Source: Bacteroidota bacterium (GTDB taxonomy: Bacteria > Bacteroidota > Bacteroidia > Chitinophagales > Chitinophagaceae). From it: a DNA stretch of 64,000 bases. The position numbers were made by a program, and so were the translations under genes. The notes below the pieces were generated by a model. It was not told where the DNA came from. It saw nothing but the letters and a program-made list of their open reading frames with translations, and searched no databases. Shown piece by piece: positions 1 to 8,484 of the stretch. Position 1 is the stretch's first letter. Every line of letters starts with the position of its first letter. The DNA is taken from positions 29,027 to 93,026 of the forward strand of contig JAFDXG010000087.1 in the NCBI GenBank assembly GCA_018268105.1. The letters run 5' to 3'.

Positions 1-1641
1 ACCGAAAACCTGCGGCGGGCAAGAGCTACAGACACCTATATCAGCAAGGGTGCAGCGCAGGGTGAAACCTGGATGCCCCGGTTCTCATATCACGGCTTTC
101 AATATGCAGAGATATGCGGGCTTAAAAATAAGCCTGCGCTGAATGATATTACAGGAATTGTGATGACTTCGCTTACTCCCGCTACAGGAAGTTTTGAGAC
201 CGATAACGCAATGCTCAATAAACTATATAATAATATTACATGGACACAACGGTCTAATTATTTTGATATTCCAACGGATTGTCCGCAAAGAGATGAACGG
301 CTCGGCTGGACTGGCGACGCACAGATATATATGCGCTCCGCCGCCTTTAATTCCGATATAGCCGCCTTTCATACCAAGTGGATCACAGACCTGAACGATT
401 CGCAATGGCCAGACGGGACTTATCCTGTGTACGCGCCAATGCCAGTTGCGGCAAACGGTAAGGCTGCTATAAGAGCTACTGACACCTATTCTCCGGGTTG
501 GGCTGAAGCAGGTATTGTATGCCCGTATAATATTTATAAAATGTATGGGGATACAAAGATAATTACCGGATCATGGCCGTATATGATAAAATATATGCAG
601 TTCCTCGAAAAAAGAAGCGAGGGTAAGTATTATTTCGCAGAAGCTAGCTTTGAAGATATTAATCCAAAAGGCGGGTTCGGCGACTGGCTGTCGGTAGGTA
701 AAAAAACACCGCCCGATATGCTGGCAACCATGTACTATAATTATTGTGCATTGATGATGGTGGAAATGGCAAAAGCTATTGATAATACCGATGCTGCGAC
801 CTACTATAGCAACATCTCTGAAAAAATAAAGAAAGGTTTTGCCGAACATTATATTGGCGCTGACGGAAGATTAACCACCAATGCCGCTGCTTACAGAAAT
901 GGCAATGGATATGTTGATGGTTCTTTAGGGTTTTCAGGACATACCCAAACCGCTTACGCCAATGCCATTTACATGCATATACTTTCCCCGGCTAATCTTG
1001 TGAAGGCGGGGAGATACCTGCAACAACTGGTAGAAAAAAATAACAAACACCTGACAACAGGTTTTTTGGGTTTCAAACCATTATTACCCGCATTATCAGC
1101 TACGGGAAACACCAGGCTGGCATACACACTTGTCAGAGACACGGCATATCCTTCGCTGGGATTTGAGGTAGTGAATGGTTCTACCACAATATGGGAACGT
1201 TGGAACAGCTATATAAAGGGAAAAGGATTTGAGAATAATGCCGGCATGAACTCCTTTAATCATTACGCATTTGGTGCAATAGGTGAATGGATGTTTCAGA
1301 ACATGGCGGGTATACAACCAGGGGATTCCGCAGGGTTCAGCTCATTTATCATTAAGCCTGAAATTGATTCTTCAGAGATTAATTATGTCAATGCTTCTTT
1401 TCATTCCATATATGGAGAAATTAAATCTTCATGGAGAAAAACAACTGCCGGACTGTTACAAAGTGTCACTATTCCGGTGAATACACATGCACAGGTATAT
1501 ATTCCTGCAAAAGAAGATTATATTTTTACATCCGGGGAAAATATTAAACATGTAAGAGGTATTTTACTAAAAGAAAGGAGAGATGACTATACATTGCTTG
1601 AGATTGGCTCGGGCAATTATGAGTTTGAAATTAATAGGTGA
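1..1641 (+). CDS. Alpha-L-rhamnosidase, GH78 (5' end outside window)
   Basis: Exported enzyme expected to remove terminal alpha-L-rhamnose from plant or microbial glycans. The reading frame is open from base 1, so the N-terminal sandwich domains lie upstream of the window; the first internal ATG at 73 is not the true start. What remains is the (alpha/alpha)6 catalytic barrel and the C-terminal beta-sandwich. The GH78 signature TDCPQRDERLGWTGDAQ (about bases 275-325) carries the acidic residues used in catalysis and rhamnose binding in this family, and the HYAFGAIGEWM segment near base 1260 is the usual barrel end. A second, complete GH78 lies at 33591-36362; the two differ around the signature (PQRDERLGWTGD versus PHREKLGWLEED), so they are not recent copies. 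GH78 membership is clear; the exact linkage cut is not. Confidence 0.93.
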   Translation, partial: TENLRRARATDTYISKGAAQGETWMPRFSYHGFQYAEICGLKNKPALNDITGIVMTSLTPATGSFETDNAMLNKLYNNITWTQRSNYFDIPTDCPQRDERLGWTGDAQIYMRSAAFNSDIAAFHTKWITDLNDSQWPDGTYPVYAPMPVAANGKAAIRATDTYSPGWAEAGIVCPYNIYKMYGDTKIITGSWPYMIKYMQFLEKRSEGKYYFAEASFEDINPKGGFGDWLSVGKKTPPDMLATMYYNYCALMMVEMAKAIDNTDAATYYSNISEKIKKGFAEHYIGADGRLTTNAAAYRNGNGYVDGSLGFSGHTQTAYANAIYMHILSPANLVKAGRYLQQLVEKNNKHLTTGFLGFKPLLPALSATGNTRLAYTLVRDTAYPSLGFEVVNGSTTIWERWNSYIKGKGFENNAGMNSFNHYAFGAIGEWMFQNMAGIQPGDSAGFSSFIIKPEIDSSEINYVNASFHSIYGEIKSSWRKTTAGLLQSVTIPVNTHAQVYIPAKEDYIFTSGENIKHVRGILLKERRDDYTLLEIGSGNYEFEINR

Positions 1642-1678
1642 TGTTTTTACACAAGTAGATACTCACAATTTTTCATCC

Positions 1679-1708
1679 TCTTCCCAAATTCATGTACGTT
1701 TGGGAAGA
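1679..1708 (+). terminator. Hairpin after the GH78 gene, possible terminator
   Basis: Perfect 10-bp arms TCTTCCCAAA and TTTGGGAAGA separated by 10 bases, 38 bp after the GH78 stop. No T-run follows, so this may be an mRNA 3'-end stabiliser rather than a strict intrinsic terminator. Confidence 0.45.
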
Positions 1709-2132
1709 AGCTTAGTTCCCGGCTAATTCCGGTAAACTGAAAAAGTACCGATTGTATGTATACAACAAAGCCACGAATGCACGAATATGTAGTGGAGATT
1801 CGTAAATGATTGTAAGTGAATTATGTGCAATTCCTACACGATCTGATCTGACAAAAACATTGCTGCAAGGGTTGGATAAGAATTATTTCAAAATGTTTAC
1901 AGTATTTTAAATACAGTGTACATTTACACGAATGTATTGCATAAAAGCACTGCAGACGCATTCGGATATCCATTGCATAGTAGGAATATATATAGTTAAA
2001 CAGCAAAGCTCAATTCAAATTTTGCAGCCAAATGCATCAACTGGAACAATAAAAGCATAATGGTATGTTATTGCAGGGGTCAAGGTTGACAACAATAAAA
2101 ACACTAAAGTAATTTTGAGTAAAATATTTAAC
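1709..2132. other. Intergenic stretch without a recognisable gene
   Basis: No ORF with coding character is visible. It holds two copies of CACGAAT eight bases apart (1772-1778 and 1780-1786), with a related ACACGAATG near 1925. This looks like short intergenic-repeat debris. The promoter of the following lipoprotein gene must lie in its right part. Confidence 0.4.
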
Positions 2133-2414
2133 ATGAAAAATGCACTCTTGCTGGCCCTCCTTTTTGGGTCAGGTTTAGTTTTTTCCTGCAACAATGCAAC
2201 AGATTCTGCAACTAACGCCATCTCAGGTGGTGATACCATCATTAACCAGAATCCGACGATTGTTGAAAAAGATTCTGCCGTATTAAAAGATGATTCTGCT
2301 ACGGTACAAACGGCTGTAGGTGTGAAAGATGAGGAAAAGAATGCAATTAGTCAGGAAGCAAAAGAAGCTCAAAAGTTGAAAGCAGATGAAGGAAAATTGA
2401 AAGAAAAGCAATAA
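2133..2414 (+). CDS. Small charged lipoprotein of unknown function
   Basis: 93 residues. The ATG at 2133 is chosen over an in-frame TTG at 2115 because it starts a clean lipoprotein signal: MKN, a hydrophobic stretch, then GLVFSC with the acylated cysteine at residue 19. The mature part is Ser/Thr/Asp-rich, then becomes a highly charged Lys/Glu helix (EEKNAISQEAKEAQKLKADE). There are no catalytic motifs. It is likely a periplasm- or surface-facing membrane-anchored protein. It converges with the MFS gene on the opposite strand. No family is recognised. Confidence 0.65.
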   Translation: MKNALLLALLFGSGLVFSCNNATDSATNAISGGDTIINQNPTIVEKDSAVLKDDSATVQTAVGVKDEEKNAISQEAKEAQKLKADEGKLKEKQ

Positions 2415-2429
2415 AAGTTACGCCCACAT

Positions 2430-3653
2430 CTATCTTTTAATACGGGTATTTGAATCTGATATATAACTATTTCTTGCGGCGTACAGTCCACTAAGAAGTA
2501 GGGCAAAGGTTACTATTATCAGGAATATAAATGAAAACTCCCAGGAATTAGTCCAGCCGTATAATGCACCAAACAATGCTGGACCAATCGCTGCTTCAAA
2601 ATATCCTACAGACTGGGACATGCCCGATAGTGCTGCAGATTCTTCTACGGTCTTTGTTCGCAGAATAAAAAAAATAGTAGCCAGTGCAAACGCTAACCCA
2701 ACTGAAATGCCAATAAGAAATGCTGCTGCTGTGATATATTCGGTTTTAAAAAACAGGACCAACGTTAAACCAGTCAACAGCAAAACAAACGTCATCCATA
2801 TCAGTATAGTCTGGTTTTTCATTTTGTTGGCCAACAGGGGACCAATAAGCATCATAGGCACCTGACCCATTTGAACGTAAGAAAGTAACCATCCTGCCTT
2901 GCCGGCGTCCATTCCCCAACTCTGCAAAATGGTTGGAAGCCAGGCTGCAAATACATAAAAAATTATAGATTGGAAACCCATGAAGAATGAGATCTGCCAG
3001 GCGAGACGTGATTTCCATACAGCCTTAATGATTTTATAATCCGGCGCCGGATGTGCGGGCTCTTTTTTCTTTACCAGGGGTAGCCAGCAAAAAAATGTAA
3101 ATAAAGCCGGCATTCCCCAAATACCAATAGACCCCTTCCAGCCTAAGCTATTTATTTTTCCTAAACTAATACTATATCCGACTGCCAATGCCGAAGTGAG
3201 GTTCATAGAGACCAGGTATATGCCTGTTACCAGCCCGGTTTTATATGGGAATCGCTTTTTAATAAAAGCAGGTATCAAAACATTGCCGATAGCAATGGAA
3301 ATACCTATCAAAATTGACCCGGCAAATAGAAATAAGATATTTCCTGCTGAACGAATAAAGATGCCAAAGGCAAGTAGTAGTAATGAATAAAGCAACAGTT
3401 TTTCCAACCCGAGAATGTTTGACAGCCTGGGCATAAAGGTTGAAAAAAGTGAGAAGCAAATTAAAGGAGTAGTAGTAATCAATCCTGCCATAGTGGGGGT
3501 AAGATGAAGTTGTTGTATCATTTCGGGGACAATTGGACCAACTGCAGTTATAGGAGCGCGTAAATTTGCAGCGATCAGTATGATGCAAAATAATATTGTA
3601 GCAGATGCCCAATTAAATTGTATATTCTTCAATTTCCGTAGGAATATGTGCAA
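2430..3653 (-). CDS. MFS transporter of the CynX/NimT type
   Basis: 407 residues with about 12 hydrophobic segments and the MFS pattern of two six-helix halves. The N-terminal NLRAPITAVGPIVPEM segment (around residue 30) is typical of the CynX/NimT branch, whose members include the cyanate-related CynX and the 2-nitroimidazole exporter NimT. It probably acts in the inner membrane as a proton-coupled exporter or anion transporter. The substrate cannot be told from sequence. It stands alone on the minus strand, and nothing ties it to the neighbouring rhamnosidases. Confidence 0.85.
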   Translation of the reverse strand: MHIFLRKLKNIQFNWASATILFCIILIAANLRAPITAVGPIVPEMIQQLHLTPTMAGLITTTPLICFSLFSTFMPRLSNILGLEKLLLYSLLLLAFGIFIRSAGNILFLFAGSILIGISIAIGNVLIPAFIKKRFPYKTGLVTGIYLVSMNLTSALAVGYSISLGKINSLGWKGSIGIWGMPALFTFFCWLPLVKKKEPAHPAPDYKIIKAVWKSRLAWQISFFMGFQSIIFYVFAAWLPTILQSWGMDAGKAGWLLSYVQMGQVPMMLIGPLLANKMKNQTILIWMTFVLLLTGLTLVLFFKTEYITAAAFLIGISVGLAFALATIFFILRTKTVEESAALSGMSQSVGYFEAAIGPALFGALYGWTNSWEFSFIFLIIVTFALLLSGLYAARNSYISDSNTRIKR

Positions 3654-3761
3654 ATTAACGGATAATTCTCTTCCTGTTTGTACATTAACAGTATTTCAAA
3701 ATCCGAATAACAAATCTGGTTATGTCATCTTATTTTTGCAACTCATTTTAAAATAGTGAGT

Positions 3762-4055
3762 ATGTCATCTCCCATTCATAGTTTCAGAAAAATTGCTGTT
3801 GCAGAAGGTGTCTCCTATATATTGTTATTGTGTATAGCCATGCCATTAAAATATTTTTTTCAGTTTCCTGCAGCAGTGAAGTATGTAGGTTGGGGTCATG
3901 GGTTATTATTTATTGCTTATGTTGGTTGCCTGCTTGTATGCCGGACAAAATATAAATGGAGTTTTAAAAGAACAGTTTTTTTCTTTATTGCATCATTGCT
4001 CCCGTTCGTACCTTTTGTGGTGGAAAGGCAACTGAAAAAAGAAGATGCTATATAA
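3762..4055 (+). CDS. DUF3817 family small membrane protein
   Basis: 97 residues with three hydrophobic segments: AEGVSYILLLCIAMPLKYFF near residue 15, a middle helix beginning WGHGLLFIAYVG, and a C-terminal helix ending LLPFVPFVVERQL. This fits the short integral membrane DUF3817 family, of unknown function. The ATG at 3762 is preferred; an in-frame GTG at 3756 would add two residues. It is transcribed away from the MFS gene, so the 108-bp gap must hold divergent promoters. Confidence 0.8.
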   Translation: MSSPIHSFRKIAVAEGVSYILLLCIAMPLKYFFQFPAAVKYVGWGHGLLFIAYVGCLLVCRTKYKWSFKRTVFFFIASLLPFVPFVVERQLKKEDAI

Positions 4056-4064
4056 GCTAATATC

Positions 4065-4088
4065 TATGGGTGAGTTTTGAAACCCGTA
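4065..4088 (+). terminator. Weak hairpin between convergent genes
   Basis: TATGGGT (4065-4071) pairs with ACCCGTA (4082-4088) with one G-T wobble and a 10-base loop, 9 bp after the DUF3817 stop. The following bases are AT-rich but hold no clear T-run. Confidence 0.3.
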
Positions 4089-4282
4089 TAATTCTTAAAT
4101 CAGTAGTTTTAAATGCTCCTGAATCTTTCGATTCAATATTTTATTAATTGTTTTTGTAGTTTATGGTATTATGTTAATAAATATTATTTCTTAAAAAAGG
4201 GCTAGGTTCAACTTCTCATTGCTAAAACAAATTAAGGAACAATAGAAAAGAGAACCTAATACCTCATCCCGTCCATCTTGCT

Positions 4283-7200
4283 TTATTTTACAGAAATGAT
4301 TTGAACTGGTCCTAAAAGTCCCGATGGCAATAATGGAGAATCTGCTTTATAAAACGGCATGGTTGTATATGTAATCTTCTTTTCTATGCCAGGTTGTAGA
4401 TCTCCTATTAGTCTGTTTACCCAAAGATTAGTCACTCTCACTTCAAGTTTATTTTTACCGGGATTTATATGTGGAGTGATATTTACTCTAAATGGATGCT
4501 TCCATAAGATTCCGGCTGATTTTTCATTTATCAATACCTCTGCAATGTCTTTTACATCTCCAAGATCAAGCCAGAGTTCAGCTCCTTGTTTAAACCAGTT
4601 GTTTGCTGCGTCAATGGTTTGGGTATATATGGCGGTACCCGAAAAGTATTTGATTCCTTTATCAGCATTGTCTGTCCACGAACTGAGTTGGTCAAGAATA
4701 ATGTTGTCCGGGGCGCCACGTTCCTTTTGAAAATCTATTCTCCATGGTTTCTCCAAATTGGTAATAGGTATTTCTTTTTTAATCGGGATAGATACATTTG
4801 ATAATTTGGTGTTTTTCCCGAAAACAACAAAAACTGCATCATTTGGTGAAAGTGATAAAACAACTTTTGTGCGTCCATTTTCTATGTTGTATGACACAGC
4901 TTCCTTTTTACCTGTTTCAGGATGCCATATTTCAACAGATTTTCCTGAAACTCTGAAGCTGGCTTCAATTTTTTCGTAATTATTGCTTCTGCTGTTTATC
5001 CAGTACAATTCTGCCTCTGGCAGTTGTCTATGCACAAAAAGAAGTTGAGTTTCTGGTTGAGGTCTTATATATTTTAAGTCTGGCTGTATCTGAAGATCTT
5101 CCAATACTCTTGCAATATTTGAAGTCGAAAATACTTGCCCCTTGCCATATTTATTAAACAGCATGTTATGACCCCATAACTCATTTGCAAGGCTATTAAA
5201 TGTTTTGGTGTTTTCATTTAACCCGGTAGGTGATATTGGTTTTGGTCCTGCAACAATTGCTCCGGCATTAACCATCTGTTGAATTTTCTGTAATACTTGC
5301 AGTGGGATATGCATGCAATTTGAATCAAGTACCAGTATTGTATACTGCATGCCGTAAGGTGTTACAATCTTATTGTTTTTTACAGAAAGAAGATTAAGTA
5401 AAGCATCTGTATTTACGAAATCGTAATTATATCCCTCAGGAATATCGGGTAACTTTTCCCCGAATAGAGAAGTGATATTATTATCTTCTCCATAGTAATA
5501 AATAATATCGGCAACAAATTTTCCCTGCTGCAGTAAATAGCAACTCCGGGAAAGATAGCTGGTCCATGCTTTTGCCTGCTCAGCCCAGGTTTCATGGCGG
5601 TTAAACCATTGCCCAAAAGGTCCAAGACCTAATCCTGGTATTTTATCATCTACCGGTTGATGAACCGATGTATGAATTACAAAACGGTTCAATCCATTTG
5701 CCATCTCAAGGTCTGCGGTGGGTTTTAATTTCTCGGGTGAATAGGACCAGGCATTTCCTAATGTCCCAATTGCTGTGAGCGATTCAGCAGCCACTAAGTT
5801 TTGTCCGTATATATGTGCAACTGATGCTGATTCGCGAATATCAGCTTTATATCTTGTACCATCACGGCCTATTGGTCCGGGAACCCACATAGCAGACATG
5901 GGAATAGCAGCAGTACGTTTTACTTCCATACCGTCGGCAATTAATGCTCTCCCGCTTTCATGTGATTCAGAATAACGTTTCATACCTCTTTCTTTTAATA
6001 AGGTAGTCAACAGATCATAATGATTTTCCACGACGAGCTCACTGAGAGTTTTTCGAAAATCCCATAAGAAACTTTCACTCGCTTCTGCACTTTTAATAAT
6101 TCTTCCTGTAAGCACAGGCATCCATTGTAATAAATTGTAACCACGACGTTTTTGAAATTCTTCGGGCAGGGTATTCGTCCAGTTTTGAGTACCTGCTTCC
6201 CAACTATCGGTAACAACATACTGCAATCCTTTGCTTCCCATCAAATTTTGTGTTGCACTTTTATATTGATTAAGATAATTGGTAAAATATGCTTTTACCG
6301 CATTCGCATCAAGTTTATCTACTTCAAGTCCTGTAGCCTCCGGTGAAGCCGGGTGATTTTGTTTTCCTGTAAGTGAATAACCAAAACGAACAATGTTCCA
6401 TTTACCTGGTGGTACATTCCAAATGAGTGTACCATCAGGAGAAAATTTATCAGTGATATTAATTACATCAGTTGAATTAATAATATCGTTGGTGGGGGAT
6501 GTTGCCAGATTATAAAAATTTCCTCCGGTGGCAAATGCAGCTTTTTCTTCAAACATATTTATTCTGGAAGCCGTGTGCAGTACCAATTCACTAATTTCTG
6601 TTCCAGGCGGTGCCTTAGCGGGAGAATTGTTGCTGCCTAGTGAACTAAAACTGAATTTTGGTGGAGGGTTTTTGATGGTAATGCGAAAATATTTTGCTGT
6701 AATTGCCGGAATTGAAATAGTTTGCTGAAGTACGTTACCTGCTGGTATATAGCATATTCTGTTGAAATGTTGTCCATCGTCACTCACTTCGAGACTTCGG
6801 GTGTCTTTAAAATCACCAAACAAACCGAAAGGCCCTTTGTCACCACCTCCAACAATAGTTAAAGCTTTAATAGTTTGAGGTTGATCAAATACAAATTGTA
6901 TCCATGCGTATCCCTTGATTGTATCAGAAGGCAGCAGATTAGTTGTAGCGAGATCACCATCGGTAAGTTGTTGAATATTGAAATTACCACCGCTTGAAGT
7001 CACAACAGGTTTCATCATACTAAGTGGTATATCTGTATCAGGCAGTTTATATGCCAGCACAGCAATATCTTCATAATATTGGGGCGGAGCTTCAACTGCC
7101 GCACTTAACCCTAATTGTGATTGTACCGGTAGATTTTGGAAAGTACCTGTTATAGTGGGTGGATGCGGCAGAACTTCTGCGAACTGCTTTCCACCTTCGA

Positions 7201-7642
7201 TTCTCTTTTCAGCCCAAACCAGTTTTTTCATACCGTCTTCAGGTTTTACCCATGGTCCTCCACTTTCGCTCCATCCCGGCGAACCTGCAATAGCCATTTC
7301 GAGATGTAAAGAATCCGCAAGTTTTGTTGCAAAATAAAATGCATCTTTCCATTCAGGTGTCATATAGGTAAGCCGGTTTTTAACGATTTGAGGTGTCATC
7401 AATGCAGCATCAAAATTTTGAAATCCGCCAATGCCTGATCGTGACATCCATTTCAAATCTTTTGAAATTCCGTCTTTGGTAATATTGCCATTCATCCAAT
7501 GCCACCATACACGTGGCTTAGATACATCTGGAGGTTTTACAAAACCACTATATAATTTACTTTGGGAAGATTGATTTACCTGTTGGGAAAAGGAAGTAAA
7601 AAATGACAAAAATATAGTTGCAGTAAATATTAGTTTTTTCAT
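4283..7642 (-). CDS. GH106 alpha-L-rhamnosidase with discoidin-like insert
   Basis: 1119 residues. The start at 7642 is chosen because it begins a Sec signal (MKKLIFTATIFLSFF, then SFSQQ); the longer frame adds 47 residues with no such signal and would overlap the promoter region. The catalytic part begins with PRVWWHWMNGNITKDGISKD, diagnostic of GH106, and keeps DSWEAGTQNW near residue 477, shared with the GH106 at 30527-33589. Residues about 225-330 look like an F5/8 (discoidin) carbohydrate-binding insertion (WIQFVFDQPQTIKALTIVGG). The C-terminal sandwich ends with the family-typical VNRLIGD. It should release alpha-L-rhamnose, possibly from rhamnogalacturonan or arabinogalactan chains, in the periplasm or at the cell surface. 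It is divergent from susC with a shared regulatory region. Confidence 0.92.
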   Translation of the reverse strand: MKKLIFTATIFLSFFTSFSQQVNQSSQSKLYSGFVKPPDVSKPRVWWHWMNGNITKDGISKDLKWMSRSGIGGFQNFDAALMTPQIVKNRLTYMTPEWKDAFYFATKLADSLHLEMAIAGSPGWSESGGPWVKPEDGMKKLVWAEKRIEGGKQFAEVLPHPPTITGTFQNLPVQSQLGLSAAVEAPPQYYEDIAVLAYKLPDTDIPLSMMKPVVTSSGGNFNIQQLTDGDLATTNLLPSDTIKGYAWIQFVFDQPQTIKALTIVGGGDKGPFGLFGDFKDTRSLEVSDDGQHFNRICYIPAGNVLQQTISIPAITAKYFRITIKNPPPKFSFSSLGSNNSPAKAPPGTEISELVLHTASRINMFEEKAAFATGGNFYNLATSPTNDIINSTDVINITDKFSPDGTLIWNVPPGKWNIVRFGYSLTGKQNHPASPEATGLEVDKLDANAVKAYFTNYLNQYKSATQNLMGSKGLQYVVTDSWEAGTQNWTNTLPEEFQKRRGYNLLQWMPVLTGRIIKSAEASESFLWDFRKTLSELVVENHYDLLTTLLKERGMKRYSESHESGRALIADGMEVKRTAAIPMSAMWVPGPIGRDGTRYKADIRESASVAHIYGQNLVAAESLTAIGTLGNAWSYSPEKLKPTADLEMANGLNRFVIHTSVHQPVDDKIPGLGLGPFGQWFNRHETWAEQAKAWTSYLSRSCYLLQQGKFVADIIYYYGEDNNITSLFGEKLPDIPEGYNYDFVNTDALLNLLSVKNNKIVTPYGMQYTILVLDSNCMHIPLQVLQKIQQMVNAGAIVAGPKPISPTGLNENTKTFNSLANELWGHNMLFNKYGKGQVFSTSNIARVLEDLQIQPDLKYIRPQPETQLLFVHRQLPEAELYWINSRSNNYEKIEASFRVSGKSVEIWHPETGKKEAVSYNIENGRTKVVLSLSPNDAVFVVFGKNTKLSNVSIPIKKEIPITNLEKPWRIDFQKERGAPDNIILDQLSSWTDNADKGIKYFSGTAIYTQTIDAANNWFKQGAELWLDLGDVKDIAEVLINEKSAGILWKHPFRVNITPHINPGKNKLEVRVTNLWVNRLIGDLQPGIEKKITYTTMPFYKADSPLLPSGLLGPVQIISVK

Positions 7643-7782
7643 AAGAATTTTTTTTTTAAAGTTAGAACTATAAATGGTTATGTTATAATAAAGCCGAGCA
7701 CAATGGGTAAGCATGCCTTGTGCTTTTGCTTCATACTTCTTATTTATGATGAATGTAGCATAGTAAATTATTAAATCCATCA

Positions 7783-7794
7783 TGCACCGTCATG
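7783..7794 (-). promoter_or_regulatory. 12-bp element facing the GH106 gene
   Basis: Read on the minus strand it is CATGACGGTGCA, identical to 8090-8101 on the plus strand. It lies 141 bp upstream of the GH106 start. A TAnnTT-like sequence (TACATTCA, minus strand, 7757-7750) starts 37 bases downstream of the element's first base. That is the same spacing as on the susC side. Inferred regulator-binding site. Confidence 0.4.
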
Positions 7795-8089
7795 CTTTTC
7801 AATATTGATTAATTAACCTGAAGTACTTACGGGGAGGGTTTATTCAAAAACGGGTCTGTTCTGTTTCTTGTTGAAAGTAAGAAATACTGCAGCTTAATGC
7901 TTTGCTGGTTTATACTGCCTTTAATATAAATTGGTAACAGTTGTAGTTTTGGTTTTTCTATCCTGTATGGTTTTTGTAAGGAGAAACAGAGTATTACAAT
8001 GAGCTTAATGTAGTCCGTGTTATTTTACTATAAATTTAAACGATCAATTTTAAGTTTTTTTTAAAGAATGGTTTGAAATAATTTACTTA

Positions 8090-8101
8090 CATGACGGTGC
8101 A
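8090..8101 (+). promoter_or_regulatory. 12-bp element facing susC
   Basis: CATGACGGTGCA, the exact inverted partner of 7783-7794, pointing toward susC. Similarity continues a little further on both sides (kGATrG follows each copy). It sits just upstream of the predicted -33 region of the TATATTTG box. Inferred operator; the regulator is unknown. Confidence 0.4.
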
Positions 8102-8126
8102 GGATAGTTATTATGATTATTGATTT

Positions 8127-8134
8127 TATATTTG
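8127..8134 (+). promoter_or_regulatory. Candidate Bacteroidota -7 box for susC
   Basis: TATATTTG matches the TAnnTTTG -7 consensus of Bacteroidota primary sigma promoters. The -33 TTTG is poor, which would suit an activator-dependent promoter. It predicts a leader of about 340 nt before the susC ATG, longer than usual, so a nearer promoter is also possible. Confidence 0.35.
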
Positions 8135-8484
8135 AAAACGCTTCTATTGTGCCAGGCAAATATTTTAATTACTAACGAAAACTGCTTTGTATGAAAAAAA
8201 AACTTCTTTTTGTTACCTGAGCTTGAATTCCATTACAGAATAGACTTGAGAATAATGTATATGACTTTGGTATAAGACCGTCCCCATTTTTTTATTCATT
8301 CATTTTGTGTAGTAGCAATTTTTTATTACTAACAATACAAGGTTTCTATTCTCTTGTTTTACACTTTCTGTGCTTTCAAATAGGGATATATATATTCAAT
8401 ACGAATAAGTATTAACGGTTCTGCCTGTATTCATATTCAGCTTGCAGTTTGGCCTTTTATTTTCTCATTTTAATAATTACTATT

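Larger units (their letters stand above)
7643..8484. other. Divergent control region between GH106 and susC
   Basis: About 840 bp of AT-rich DNA with no coding signal longer than a few codons. It holds the paired 12-bp element described in separate entries, one TAnnTTTG-type box on the plus strand, and several T-rich tracts. It must carry promoters for both directions. Confidence 0.6.

Noticed and set aside
1772..1786. Tandem CACGAAT as a possible CRISPR or operator
   Set aside because: Only two adjacent copies of 7 bases; too short and too few for an array, and no regulator evidence.
7643..7783. N-terminal extension of the GH106 frame (47 residues)
   Set aside because: It would hide the Sec signal inside the protein and cover the promoter element region; the start at 7642 explains the signal peptide.
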